Assembly: GCA_964528575.1 (NCBI GenBank)
Contig: CAZGTQ010000123.1
Location: 1 to 42,546 of the forward strand
DNA from: CAZGTQ01 sp964528575
GTDB taxonomy: Bacteria > Planctomycetota > UBA1135 > GCA-002686595
Length of the DNA: 42,546 nucleotides
Reading direction: 5' to 3'
Shown: positions 18,527 to 26,671 of the stretch, one piece after another
Position numbering within the stretch: the first letter of the stretch is position 1
Layout of the letters: each line of letters opens with the position of its first letter
Position numbers and translations under genes: made by a program
Notes under the pieces: model-generated
What the model was told of the DNA's origin: nothing
Seen by the model: the letters and a program-made list of their open reading frames with translations, nothing else
The model's database searches: none

Positions 18527-21500
18527 TGCTCTTCTGTTCGCTCGCGCTCACGTGGACGTCCGCGCTCGCGGCGCCGCTCCCCGCGCAGGGCGCGCAGGGT
18601 GCGCAGGACGCGCAGGGCGCGCAGGGTGCGCAGGACGCGCAGGACGCGCAGGGCGCGCAGGGTGCGCAGGGCGCGCAGGACGCGCGCCCGGCGACGACGG
18701 CGATCCGCGCCGGGACGGTGCACCGCGTCGGGGCCGAGCCGCTGACGGGCGGCGTCACCGTGCTCGTGCGCGCCGGCGCCATCGTCGCGGTGGGCAAGGA
18801 CGTCGTGGTGCCGCTGGACGCGCACGTCGTCGACTACGGGCCCCACTCCGTCGTCGTGCCCGGGCTCGTCGCTCCGCTCTCGCCGTACGGCCTGGGCGCG
18901 CCGACCGACCGCACCGCCAACGCCGGTGTGCGCGCGGTCGACAACTTCGACTACTACGACGTGCACGCGTCCGCCCTGTCGGGCGGCGTGACGTCGGCGT
19001 ACTTGACGCCGTCGCGCAACCGTCTGATCGCGGGTCAGGGCGCGCTCGTCAAGCTCGCGGGCGATGGGATCGAGCGGCGCACGCTGCGCGCTCCCGCGTC
19101 CGTGCACGGCACGATCACGCCCGCGGCGCGCAGCGCGGGCGCGTACTGGGAGCCGCCGATCCCGCCGACGGTCGACGTCGGCATGAACAACTCGGTTCCG
19201 CAGCTCCCGGCGAGCACGATGGGCGCGATCGTCGCGTTGCGCGAGATCGTCGCGGGCGTCAAGCGCGGCGAGTCGCTCGAGGAGAGCTACGGCCCGCTGC
19301 TCGCGAAGGACCTCGCGCCGCTCGTGAAGGAGCGGCTGCCCTGGTGCATCGAGGCCGACAGCCGTGGCGAGATCGCGGCCGTGCTGTACCTCGCGCGCGA
19401 GGAGCAGCTCCCGCTCGTGATCCACGGGGGACTCGAGTCGGGCCCGATGGCGGCGGACATCGCCCAGGCGGGCGCGCGCGTCGTCTACGAGGTCCCGTAC
19501 CGCTCCGGGACCGGCGGCGTCGACCGCGGCAAGGACGAGGGCGACGCGTGGCCGGCGTACGACGCGTTCGCCGCGCTGCTCGAGGCCGGCGTCCCGGTCG
19601 CGATCGCCTGCGAGGGCAGTCCGCGCGACCTGCGTTTCGCGGCGGCGCTCGCCTCGCGCGGCGGCGTCTCGACCGACGCGACGCTGCGCGCGATCACGCT
19701 GACGCCCGCGGAGCTGTACGGCGTCGCAGCGCGCGTCGGCAGCATCGCGCCCGGCAAGGATGCGGACCTGGTCGTGTTGAACGGCGAGCCGTTCGCGACG
19801 ACCTCGACGGTCGTCGCGACGTGGGTCGACGGCGAGCTCGCCTGGCACGCGCATTCCGACGACCACGCGACCGTGCTCGAGGTCGACGAGCTCTACGTCG
19901 GCGACGGCGAGATCCTCGCCCCGGGCCAGGTCCTGATGCAGGGCGGCGTGATCCGCGAGGTCGGCCGGAGCGTTTCGCACCCGCTCGGCGCGACCATCGT
20001 GCGCGGGCGCGCGGCGATGCCCGGCATCGTCGACGCACTCGGACACCTCGGTCTCGAGGGGTCGACGCGCGTGCCGGCGACCGACTTCGACATGACCTCG
20101 ATCCTCGCGCCCGGCGACGACGTCGACCGGCGCGTGGCGCGCCGCGGCATCACGACGGTCAACCTCGCGCCGCGCGGCTACAGCCGCTCCGGCGCGCCGA
20201 TCACGGCGTACAAGCCCGCCGAAGACGAGTTCGGGGAGCTGGTCGTCGAGAAGAGGAACGCGATCCGCCTGCGCTGGTACGACCGCAACCGCCAGGAGAC
20301 CGGGAAGGAAGTCCAGAAGCTCCTCGGGCGCGCCGTCGAGTACCGCCAGAAGTGGGAGCAGTACGAGCGCGAGCTCGCCGCCTGGGAGCCGCCCGTCCCG
20401 ATCCCGCCGCGCCCGAAGGCGAACGTGCCCAAGGAGGAGGACAAGGAGAAGAAGGACGGCAAGGGCGACGAAGAAGAAGAGAAGAAGGGTGACGACAAGG
20501 ACGAGGAAGAGGGCGCGCAGGAGGACACCGACCCGCTGACCGGCACCTGGACGGCGAGCATCGAGCGCACGCCGGGCGACGCGGTGACCGCGGTGCGGAT
20601 CCAGCTCTCCAACGCGGGCGGCGTGGTGCGCGGCTCCGTGCGTGCCGACGCGCTCTCCGACCGCCTGATCCCCGTCGAAGGCACCTTCGCCGACGGCAAG
20701 CTCTCGGTCAGCGGCCTGACCGACCGCGGTCGGCTCGAGCTCGAGGCCACCGTCGAGACGAAGGGTGGCGACGAGAAGAAGAAGAAAAAGAAGAAGAAGG
20801 GCGAGGACGAGGCCGGCGACGAGGAGAAGACCGTGATGCAGGCGACGGCCCGCCGCGGCGCGCTCGAGATCGAGTTCCAGGCCGAGCGGCAGTCGCGCGA
20901 ATACGTCGTCGCGAAGCTGCCCGAGACGCCGCCCGGCGCCGAGAGCCCTCCGGCGGCGGACGAGGGCGACAAGAAGAAGCCCGAGCCGCCGAAGATCGAC
21001 GAGGACCTCGAGCCGCTGCGCCGCGCCATGCAGGGCCGGGCGACGGTGATCGTCGAGGTCGAGCGCGACGACGAGATCCTCGCGTGCGTCGACGCGTTCG
21101 AGAAGGCCGGCATCGAGCCGGTCCTGCTCGGCGCGAGCGGCGCCCGCTACGTGCTCGACCGGCTGGTCGGCCGCGTCGCCGGCGTGCTGCCGGACCACGC
21201 GATCCTGCGCGCCGAGGCGAAGAAGGGCACGGACTACGCGAACGTGTGGGCCGAGCTGCAGAACGCGGGCGTTCCGGTCGCGTTCTACTCGGCCGCAGAG
21301 GAAGGCGCGATCGACTTGCCGGTCATCGCGGCCTATGCGGTCTCGCAGGGCATGAGCCCCGCGAGAGCGCTGCGCGCCCTGACGTCGGACTCCGCGGCGC
21401 TGATGTCGATCGGCGAGCACGTCGGTCGTCTCGCCGTCGGCCTGGATGCGGATGTCCTGCTGCTCGACGGCGCTCCCCTCGATCCGTCGACGCGCATCCT

Positions 21501-21537
21501 GAGAACCTGGGTCAACGGCCAAGAGATCGCCCGATGA
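18526..21537 (+). CDS. Exported double amidohydrolase fusion (array protein 5)
   Basis: The 1003-residue protein has a signal peptide (MLFCSLALTWTSALAAP), then eleven Ala-Gln-(Gly/Asp) triplets, then two amidohydrolase-like modules. Module 1 (about 55-445) ends with GSIAPGKDADLVVLNGEPF. Module 2 (about 446-1003) ends with VGRLAVGLDADVLLLDGAPLD. Both lack HxH (PGLVAPLSPYG; PGIVDALGHLG). Module 2 is interrupted by Lys/Glu-rich linkers (about 635-663 and 750-768, the latter with a run of about eight lysines). Between and around them lies a roughly 130-residue beta-rich domain starting GTWTASIERTPG, with lipocalin-like strand patterns. The ATG overlaps the previous TGA; the GTG 3 nt earlier with GGAGG spacing is also possible. 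This is the longest member of the array. Confidence 0.86.
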   Translation: MLFCSLALTWTSALAAPLPAQGAQGAQDAQGAQGAQDAQDAQGAQGAQGAQDARPATTAIRAGTVHRVGAEPLTGGVTVLVRAGAIVAVGKDVVVPLDAHVVDYGPHSVVVPGLVAPLSPYGLGAPTDRTANAGVRAVDNFDYYDVHASALSGGVTSAYLTPSRNRLIAGQGALVKLAGDGIERRTLRAPASVHGTITPAARSAGAYWEPPIPPTVDVGMNNSVPQLPASTMGAIVALREIVAGVKRGESLEESYGPLLAKDLAPLVKERLPWCIEADSRGEIAAVLYLAREEQLPLVIHGGLESGPMAADIAQAGARVVYEVPYRSGTGGVDRGKDEGDAWPAYDAFAALLEAGVPVAIACEGSPRDLRFAAALASRGGVSTDATLRAITLTPAELYGVAARVGSIAPGKDADLVVLNGEPFATTSTVVATWVDGELAWHAHSDDHATVLEVDELYVGDGEILAPGQVLMQGGVIREVGRSVSHPLGATIVRGRAAMPGIVDALGHLGLEGSTRVPATDFDMTSILAPGDDVDRRVARRGITTVNLAPRGYSRSGAPITAYKPAEDEFGELVVEKRNAIRLRWYDRNRQETGKEVQKLLGRAVEYRQKWEQYERELAAWEPPVPIPPRPKANVPKEEDKEKKDGKGDEEEEKKGDDKDEEEGAQEDTDPLTGTWTASIERTPGDAVTAVRIQLSNAGGVVRGSVRADALSDRLIPVEGTFADGKLSVSGLTDRGRLELEATVETKGGDEKKKKKKKKGEDEAGDEEKTVMQATARRGALEIEFQAERQSREYVVAKLPETPPGAESPPAADEGDKKKPEPPKIDEDLEPLRRAMQGRATVIVEVERDDEILACVDAFEKAGIEPVLLGASGARYVLDRLVGRVAGVLPDHAILRAEAKKGTDYANVWAELQNAGVPVAFYSAAEEGAIDLPVIAAYAVSQGMSPARALRALTSDSAALMSIGEHVGRLAVGLDADVLLLDGAPLDPSTRILRTWVNGQEIAR
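18583..18681 (+). repeat. Eleven 9-bp tandem repeats (GCGCAGGGY / GCGCAGGAC)
   Basis: Eleven consecutive 9-bp units of the form GCGCAGGGC, GCGCAGGGT or GCGCAGGAC run in frame and encode Ala-Gln-Gly or Ala-Gln-Asp. The order of variants (GGC, GGT, GAC) repeats, suggesting a 27-bp higher-order unit that has been duplicated. The tract lies directly after the signal peptide of the double amidohydrolase. In-frame repeats like this can change copy number by slippage without breaking the gene. Confidence 0.95.
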
Positions 21538-22847
21538 ACTCTCTCTCCATCCATTCGTTCCGTGCAACCGCCCGCGCCGCCGCGCTCGCCCTGGTGGGCG
21601 CGCTCGTCTCCGCGCAGGGCAGCGCGCCCGCCGCGGGAGAGCCCGGCGGCCCCGGGCTCGCGCTCCGCTCGAGCAAGATCCTGACCTGCGCGAAGGAAGG
21701 CCCGCAGTTCGTCAACAACGGCGTCGTGCTCGTGCGCGACGGCAAGATCGAGCGCGTCGGCCGCGCCGCGGACGTCGCGGTCCCGGACGGCTACGAGCTC
21801 GTCGACGTCGGCGAGAAGTGGATCATGCCGGGTCTGATCGACCTGCACTGCCACGTCGGCGGCACGTTCGACATCAACGACATGGTCTACCTGACCAACC
21901 CCGGATGTCGCGCGAGCACCGCCGTCATCCCCGCGAACCCCGCGCTCGAGCGCGCGATCGCGGGCGGCGTCACGACCGTGCTCTTCATTCCCGGCTCCGG
22001 GACGAACATCGGGGGCCAGGGGATCCTGTTCAAGACCGGCCACGAGCACTTCGAGGACGCGGTGCTGAGGGACCCGGGCTCGATGAAGCTCGCCCAGGCG
22101 GGCAACCCCGAGCGCTTCGGCTGGGGCATCGGCCGCGCCTTCATGAACTGGAACACGCGCAACACGTTCATGCGCGGCATCGCGTACGCGAAGAAGTGGG
22201 AGGCGTACGAGCAGGACGAGACGGCCGAGAAGCCCGAGGTCGACCCGCAGTTCGAGATCATCCGCGCGCTGCGCCGCGGCGACTGCCACATCTCCGCGCA
22301 CACGCAGATCTACCAGGTCTCGCTGATGAGCGTGCAGATGGTCAAGGAGACGCTCGGCCTGCCGATCTTCATCGACCACGGCACGTTCGACAGTTGGCGC
22401 CACGCGAAGATCACGAACGACGCGGGCGTGGCCGCGATCCTCGGCCCCCGCTCGATCGACGTGCCGACGCGCGGCTTCATCCGCTGGAGCGGCAGCAACC
22501 CCGAGCGCATCCAGGGCGTCGTGGCCGGCTACCAGCAGGCCGGGCACGAGCTGATCGGCTTCAACACCGACTCGCCGGTCATCCCGCAGGAGGAGCTCCA
22601 GCTCCAGGCGTCGATGGGCGTGCGCTACGGCTTCGACGACTCGAAGCTCGACACGGTGCGCGGCCTGACGATCGTCCCCGCCATCGCGGCGGGCATCGAG
22701 AGCCGAGTCGGCAGCATCGAGGCCGGCAAGGACGCCGACCTGCTCGTCGTCACCGGCCACATCGCCGACCCGCGAACGTCCGTCGAGCAAGTCTTCGTCG
22801 ACGGCGTCAAGCACTACGACACGAAGGAGGACGTGCGCCGCTGGTAG
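21534..22847 (+). CDS. Exported metal-dependent amidohydrolase (array protein 6, metal site intact)
   Basis: The 437-residue protein has a signal peptide (ARAAALALVGALVSAQG) and a complete amidohydrolase metal site: GLIDLHCHVGG (His105 and His107), a strand-5 His in ISAHTQIYQ, a strand-6 His in IFIDHGTFD and the strand-8 Asp in GFNTDSPVIPQEE. A lysine in ILFKTGHE, conserved in the next two genes, is worth testing as a bridging ligand. The C-terminal signature is GSIEAGKDADLLVVTGH. The substrate is unknown; relatives cleave cyclic amides, prolyl peptides or lactones. It overlaps gene 5 by 4 nt (ATGA) and is 7 nt from gene 7. With genes 7 and 8 it forms the catalytically plausible core of the array. 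Confidence 0.9.
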   Translation: MNSLSIHSFRATARAAALALVGALVSAQGSAPAAGEPGGPGLALRSSKILTCAKEGPQFVNNGVVLVRDGKIERVGRAADVAVPDGYELVDVGEKWIMPGLIDLHCHVGGTFDINDMVYLTNPGCRASTAVIPANPALERAIAGGVTTVLFIPGSGTNIGGQGILFKTGHEHFEDAVLRDPGSMKLAQAGNPERFGWGIGRAFMNWNTRNTFMRGIAYAKKWEAYEQDETAEKPEVDPQFEIIRALRRGDCHISAHTQIYQVSLMSVQMVKETLGLPIFIDHGTFDSWRHAKITNDAGVAAILGPRSIDVPTRGFIRWSGSNPERIQGVVAGYQQAGHELIGFNTDSPVIPQEELQLQASMGVRYGFDDSKLDTVRGLTIVPAIAAGIESRVGSIEAGKDADLLVVTGHIADPRTSVEQVFVDGVKHYDTKEDVRRW

Positions 22848-22854
22848 CGGAAGC

Positions 22855-24138
22855 ATGGGACGCACGCTCCACAGCCTGGCCGTCGTTGCGCTCTCTGCCG
22901 CGAGCGGCATGGCCCTTTGCGCCGCGCCGCTCGCGGCGCACGACGACGCGTTCGCGGTGCGCTGCGCCAAGGCGCTCGTCTGCTCGCGCGACCGCGGCGG
23001 CGTGCAAGCGCTCGACCGCGCGATCGTCCTGTGCCGCGGCGGGCGCATCGAGGCCGTGGGACGTGCGGACGAGCTCGCGGTGCCGGAGGGCTACGAGCTC
23101 TACGACGTCGGCGCGAGCTGGGTCATGCCCGGCATGATCGACCTGCACTCGCACATCGGCGGCGCGGGCGGGATCAACGACACGGTGTTCCAGTCGAACC
23201 CCGGCCTGCGGGTGAGCGCGTGCGTCGTCCCGGCGAACGCGAGCCTGCAGCGCGCGCTCTCCGCCGGCGTGACGACCGTGCTCTACATCCCCGGCTCGGG
23301 CTCGAACGTCGGCGGCGTCGGCGTGCTGATGAAGACGGGGCCGAAGACGTACGACGCGACCGTCGTGCGCGACGTCGGCTCGCTCAAGGTCGCGCAGGGC
23401 GACAACCCGACGCGCTGGGGCTATGGCATGGGCCGCGTGATGATGAATTGGGTCATCCGCGACACGTTCCGGCGCGGCGTGGCGTACGCCGCGCGCTGGC
23501 AGGCCGACGCGGACGTTCCGGCGCACGAGCGCGACATCCAGTTCGACGTGTTCCGCAGCCTGAAGGCGGGCGAAGCGCAGATCTCGACGCACACGCAGGT
23601 GCCGCAGCTCGTGCTCGCGACGCTGCGCATCGCGAAGCAGGAGTTCGACCTGCCGGTGTACCTCGACCACTCGACGGTCGGCGGCTGGGTCTACGGCGCG
23701 CTGGCGGAGGAGCTCGGCGTCCCCGCGATCGTCGGACCGCGCTCGGTCGACACGGCGACGCGCGGCATGATCAACTGGTCGCGCAACCGCCTCGAGGGCT
23801 TCCGCGGCGTCGCTGCCGGGTGGCAGGCGAACGGGCACACGCGCATCGGCTTCAACACCGATGCGCCGGTCATCCCGGGCGAGGACCTGTTCCTGCAAGC
23901 GGCGATGGGCGCGCGCTACGGGTTCGACGACTCGCGGCTCGAGACCGTGCGCGGCCTCACGATCGTCCCCGCGCAGGCCGCGGGCATCGACGGGCGCGTC
24001 GGCAGCCTCGAGCCGGGCAAGGATGCCGACCTCGTCGTCATGACCGGCCATCCCGCCGATCCGCGCAACCGCGTCGAGATGGTGTGGATCGACGGGGAGC
24101 TCCTCTACGACGTCGGCCGCGAGCCGCAACGGTACTGA
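22855..24138 (+). CDS. Exported metal-dependent amidohydrolase (array protein 7, metal site intact)
   Basis: The 427-residue protein has a signal peptide (LAVVALSAASGMALCAAPLAA). The ligands are GMIDLHSHIGG (His98 and His100), ISTHTQVPQ, VYLDHSTVGG and GFNTDAPVIPGED, so the binuclear-type site looks complete. It is closely similar to gene 6 over most of its length, including VPAN near 115 and VRGLTIVPAQAAGI in the C-terminal part, and is clearly its paralogue. The C-terminal signature is VGSLEPGKDADLVVMTGHPAD. There is no charged insert. The Shine-Dalgarno is weak, and the 7-nt gap suggests coupling to gene 6. Confidence 0.9.
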   Translation: MGRTLHSLAVVALSAASGMALCAAPLAAHDDAFAVRCAKALVCSRDRGGVQALDRAIVLCRGGRIEAVGRADELAVPEGYELYDVGASWVMPGMIDLHSHIGGAGGINDTVFQSNPGLRVSACVVPANASLQRALSAGVTTVLYIPGSGSNVGGVGVLMKTGPKTYDATVVRDVGSLKVAQGDNPTRWGYGMGRVMMNWVIRDTFRRGVAYAARWQADADVPAHERDIQFDVFRSLKAGEAQISTHTQVPQLVLATLRIAKQEFDLPVYLDHSTVGGWVYGALAEELGVPAIVGPRSVDTATRGMINWSRNRLEGFRGVAAGWQANGHTRIGFNTDAPVIPGEDLFLQAAMGARYGFDDSRLETVRGLTIVPAQAAGIDGRVGSLEPGKDADLVVMTGHPADPRNRVEMVWIDGELLYDVGREPQRY

Positions 24139-24143
24139 TCGGC

Positions 24144-25352
24144 ATGCTCGCGCTGCTCAACACCCTCGAGGCGCTGCTCCTGGCGGTCCCGCTCGCGCTC
24201 GGCGCGGGCGACGGGCCGGCTTACGCGATCGCATGCGGGCGCGTGCTGACGATGGACGACGCGGACGCGGTCCACGCGCCGGGGCTCGTGCTCGTGCGCG
24301 ACGGGCGCATCGTGTACGCCGGGCCGCCGGTCGAGGTGCCCGAGGGCTACGAGCGACTCGACGTCGGCGCGAGCTGGGCGACGCCCGGCATGATCGACCT
24401 GCACTCGCACGTGCAGACGGGCGGCTGGGGCGACATCAACGACATGGTCAACCCGGTCAACCCCGAGCTGTCCACCGCGCCGACGCTCGTGCCGTCGAAC
24501 CCGGCGGTGCGCCGGGCGTGCGCGGCCGGGGTGACGACGCTGTTCGGGATCCCCGGCAGCGGCACGGCGATGAGCGGGTTCGGCGTGCTCTACAAGACGA
24601 AGACGGCCGCGACGTTCGACGAGGCCGTGCTGGCCAATCCCGGTGGGCTCAAGGTCGCGCAGTCGCACAACCCCGAGCGGCGCGCCGGCGACCTCGGGTC
24701 CACGCGCGGCGGGCTGTACTGGCTGCTCGAGGACATCAACGAGAAGGCGCTCGCCGCCGAGCGCCAGGGGCGCTTCGACCCGCAGCTCGCGAACCTGATC
24801 AAGGTGCTGAAGGGCGAGCTCCCCGTGCTGATCCACTGCGCCGGCGGCATCGGCGCCGCGTCGACGGTGCGCATGTGGAAGGAGCGCTACGACACGCTCT
24901 GCACGCTCAGCCACGGCAGCCTGGGCGGCCACAAGGTCGCGCAGTACGTCGCCGACATGGGTGTGCCGGTCAACCACGGTCCGCGGACGATGGACTACTA
25001 CTCGACCCGCGACGGCTCGATCGTCGGCAGCGGGTACGTGTACTGGGCCGCGGGCGGACCGAACTTCTCGCTCAACACGGACGCCGGGGTGATCCCGCAG
25101 GAGGAGCTGTTCCTCCAGGGCGCGATGACCGCGCGCCTCGGCGCGGACTCCTACCAGATGCTGCGCGCCGTGACGATCCACCCCGCGCGCTCGATCGGCA
25201 TCGACGACAGAGTCGGGAGCCTCGAGCCGGGCAAGGACGCGGACGTCGTCCTGTGGAGCGGCGACCCGCTCGATCCGCGCTCGCGCGTCGAGCTGGTCCT
25301 GATCGACGGCCGCATCCAGTACGACCGCGAAAGCGACGGACAGTGGTTCTGA
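24144..25352 (+). CDS. Exported metal-dependent amidohydrolase (array protein 8, metal site intact)
   Basis: The 402-residue protein has a short hydrophobic N-terminus (NTLEALLLAVPLALGAG) that probably serves as a signal peptide. The ligand set is GMIDLHSHVQ (His87 and His89), VLIHCAGG (strand 5), TLSHGSLGG (strand 6) and LNTDAGVIPQEE (strand 8). The lysine segment LYKTKTA aligns with KTG in genes 6 and 7. It differs from those two in the middle, where the arginine/asparagine-rich stretch around the HTQ motif is replaced, so the substrate may differ. The C-terminal signature is VGSLEPGKDADVVLWSGDPLD. It begins 5 nt after gene 7 and is followed by a 44-nt gap, the longest inside the array. Confidence 0.89.
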   Translation: MLALLNTLEALLLAVPLALGAGDGPAYAIACGRVLTMDDADAVHAPGLVLVRDGRIVYAGPPVEVPEGYERLDVGASWATPGMIDLHSHVQTGGWGDINDMVNPVNPELSTAPTLVPSNPAVRRACAAGVTTLFGIPGSGTAMSGFGVLYKTKTAATFDEAVLANPGGLKVAQSHNPERRAGDLGSTRGGLYWLLEDINEKALAAERQGRFDPQLANLIKVLKGELPVLIHCAGGIGAASTVRMWKERYDTLCTLSHGSLGGHKVAQYVADMGVPVNHGPRTMDYYSTRDGSIVGSGYVYWAAGGPNFSLNTDAGVIPQEELFLQGAMTARLGADSYQMLRAVTIHPARSIGIDDRVGSLEPGKDADVVLWSGDPLDPRSRVELVLIDGRIQYDRESDGQWF

Positions 25353-25396
25353 CGGTGACCCGCATGTCAGGCACGATTCGAACGAAGGACATCTCC

Positions 25397-26671
25397 ATGA
25401 GGCTGTGGAACGCGCTGCTCCTTTCGCTGGCGGCCGGGCTCGCCAGCGCCGCGCCCGCGTCGGCGTCGGCGATGGATGCGCTCGCCATCAAGGTCGGCCG
25501 CGCCGAGACGGTCGCGAACGGCACGATCGAGCACGCCGTCATCCTCGTCGAGAACGGCAAGATCGTCGTCGTCGGCCAGGACCTCGAGATCGCGCGCGGC
25601 ATCCCGGTGCTCGAGCGGCCCGACTGGGTCGTGATCCCCGGGCTCGTCGACTGCTACTCGCGCGTCGGGCTCGACGGCACGGGCGGCGGCGGCAGCGAGC
25701 CGCACGTGCGCGCGTCGCGGGAGCTGTACCCGCGCCAGGACGAATGGAGCCAGACGCTCGAGCACGGCGTGACGACGCTCGGCCTCTATCCGGCGGGCAA
25801 CGGCATCCCGGGACTGGCGGTCGCGGTGCGGCCGCGCGGCGATACGCCCGAGGAGATGATCGTGCGCGACGGGGCCTACCTGCTCGTGCACCTGCGCTCG
25901 AACCCCGGCTCGAAGAAGATGCTCCGCGACGGCTTCGAGGAGGTCGACAAGTACCTCGAGAAGGAGCAGAAGGCCTTCGAGAAGTGGGAGAAGGACAAGG
26001 AGAAGGCCGACAAGAAGAAGAAGGACGACAAGGACAAGGACAAAGAGAAGAACGGGGACCAGGACGGCGAGAAGGAAGAGGAAGCGGGGCCCGGCCCGTA
26101 CGTCCCGCCCGCGCCGGACGAGAAGGTCAAGCCGTTCATGGATCTGCGCGACGGCACGCTGTCGGCGCTGATCAGCATCGAGAAGGCGTCCGACTGGCTC
26201 CACCTGCTCGACGTGATCGAGGACGAGGAGTTCCAGTGGAGCCTGCGCATCGGCCTGCAGGACGACGTCGACGTCTATCACGTCGTCGACGCGATCGGCG
26301 AGCGCGGCCTGCGCGTCGTCGTCGAGCCGGCGCTCACGTTCCTGCCGGCGACGCGCCGTGACCGCAACCTGCCCGACGACTTCGCGCGCGCCGGCGCCAA
26401 GGTCGCGTTCACGCCCAACCGTGGCGGCTACGGCGGTTGGCTCGTCGACGTCGGCCGCGTCGTGCGCGCCGGCATGGATCCGCAGGCGGCGCTGCGCGCG
26501 CTCACGCTCGAGCCCGCCGCGGTGCTCGGCGTCGAGTCCCGACTCGGCAGCATCGAGCCCGGCAAGGACGCCAACTTCGTTTTCCTGAGTGGAGCGCCGT
26601 TCGAGCCGGCGACTCGCATCGAGGCCGTGATGCTCGAAGGCGACATCGTGTTCGAGGAGGATGCCCAGTGA
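25397..26671 (+). CDS. Exported amidohydrolase-family protein 9 (metal site lost, Lys/Asp-rich insert)
   Basis: The 424-residue protein has a signal peptide (NALLLSLAAGLASAAPASASA). The HxH position reads PGLVDCYSRVG, and the strand-8 region NRGGYGGWLVDVG lacks the usual N-T-D. The last module signature GSIEPGKDANFVFLSGAPF is intact. Residues about 181-235 are an insert made almost only of Lys, Asp, Glu and Asn, at the same place as in gene 1. GAAGGA 7 nt before the ATG at 25397 fixes the start; an ATG at 25364 and a GTG at 25355 in frame are less likely. The stop overlaps the GTG of gene 10. Confidence 0.86.
   Translation: MRLWNALLLSLAAGLASAAPASASAMDALAIKVGRAETVANGTIEHAVILVENGKIVVVGQDLEIARGIPVLERPDWVVIPGLVDCYSRVGLDGTGGGGSEPHVRASRELYPRQDEWSQTLEHGVTTLGLYPAGNGIPGLAVAVRPRGDTPEEMIVRDGAYLLVHLRSNPGSKKMLRDGFEEVDKYLEKEQKAFEKWEKDKEKADKKKKDDKDKDKEKNGDQDGEKEEEAGPGPYVPPAPDEKVKPFMDLRDGTLSALISIEKASDWLHLLDVIEDEEFQWSLRIGLQDDVDVYHVVDAIGERGLRVVVEPALTFLPATRRDRNLPDDFARAGAKVAFTPNRGGYGGWLVDVGRVVRAGMDPQAALRALTLEPAAVLGVESRLGSIEPGKDANFVFLSGAPFEPATRIEAVMLEGDIVFEEDAQ

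Noticed and set aside
18583..18681. Tandem repeats considered as a CRISPR or regulatory iteron
   Set aside because: Units are only 9 bp, without spacers, and run in frame inside a protein.
20774..20800. A-rich poly-lysine tract considered as a -1 frameshift site
   Set aside because: The longest A run is five before G; the A-AAA-AAG heptamer is not complete in the right phase, and both sides belong to one coherent frame.
18397..21567. A 1056-codon minus-strand frame opposite the double amidohydrolase
   Set aside because: Composition is low complexity and mirrors the sense gene; no domain, signal or ribosome site.
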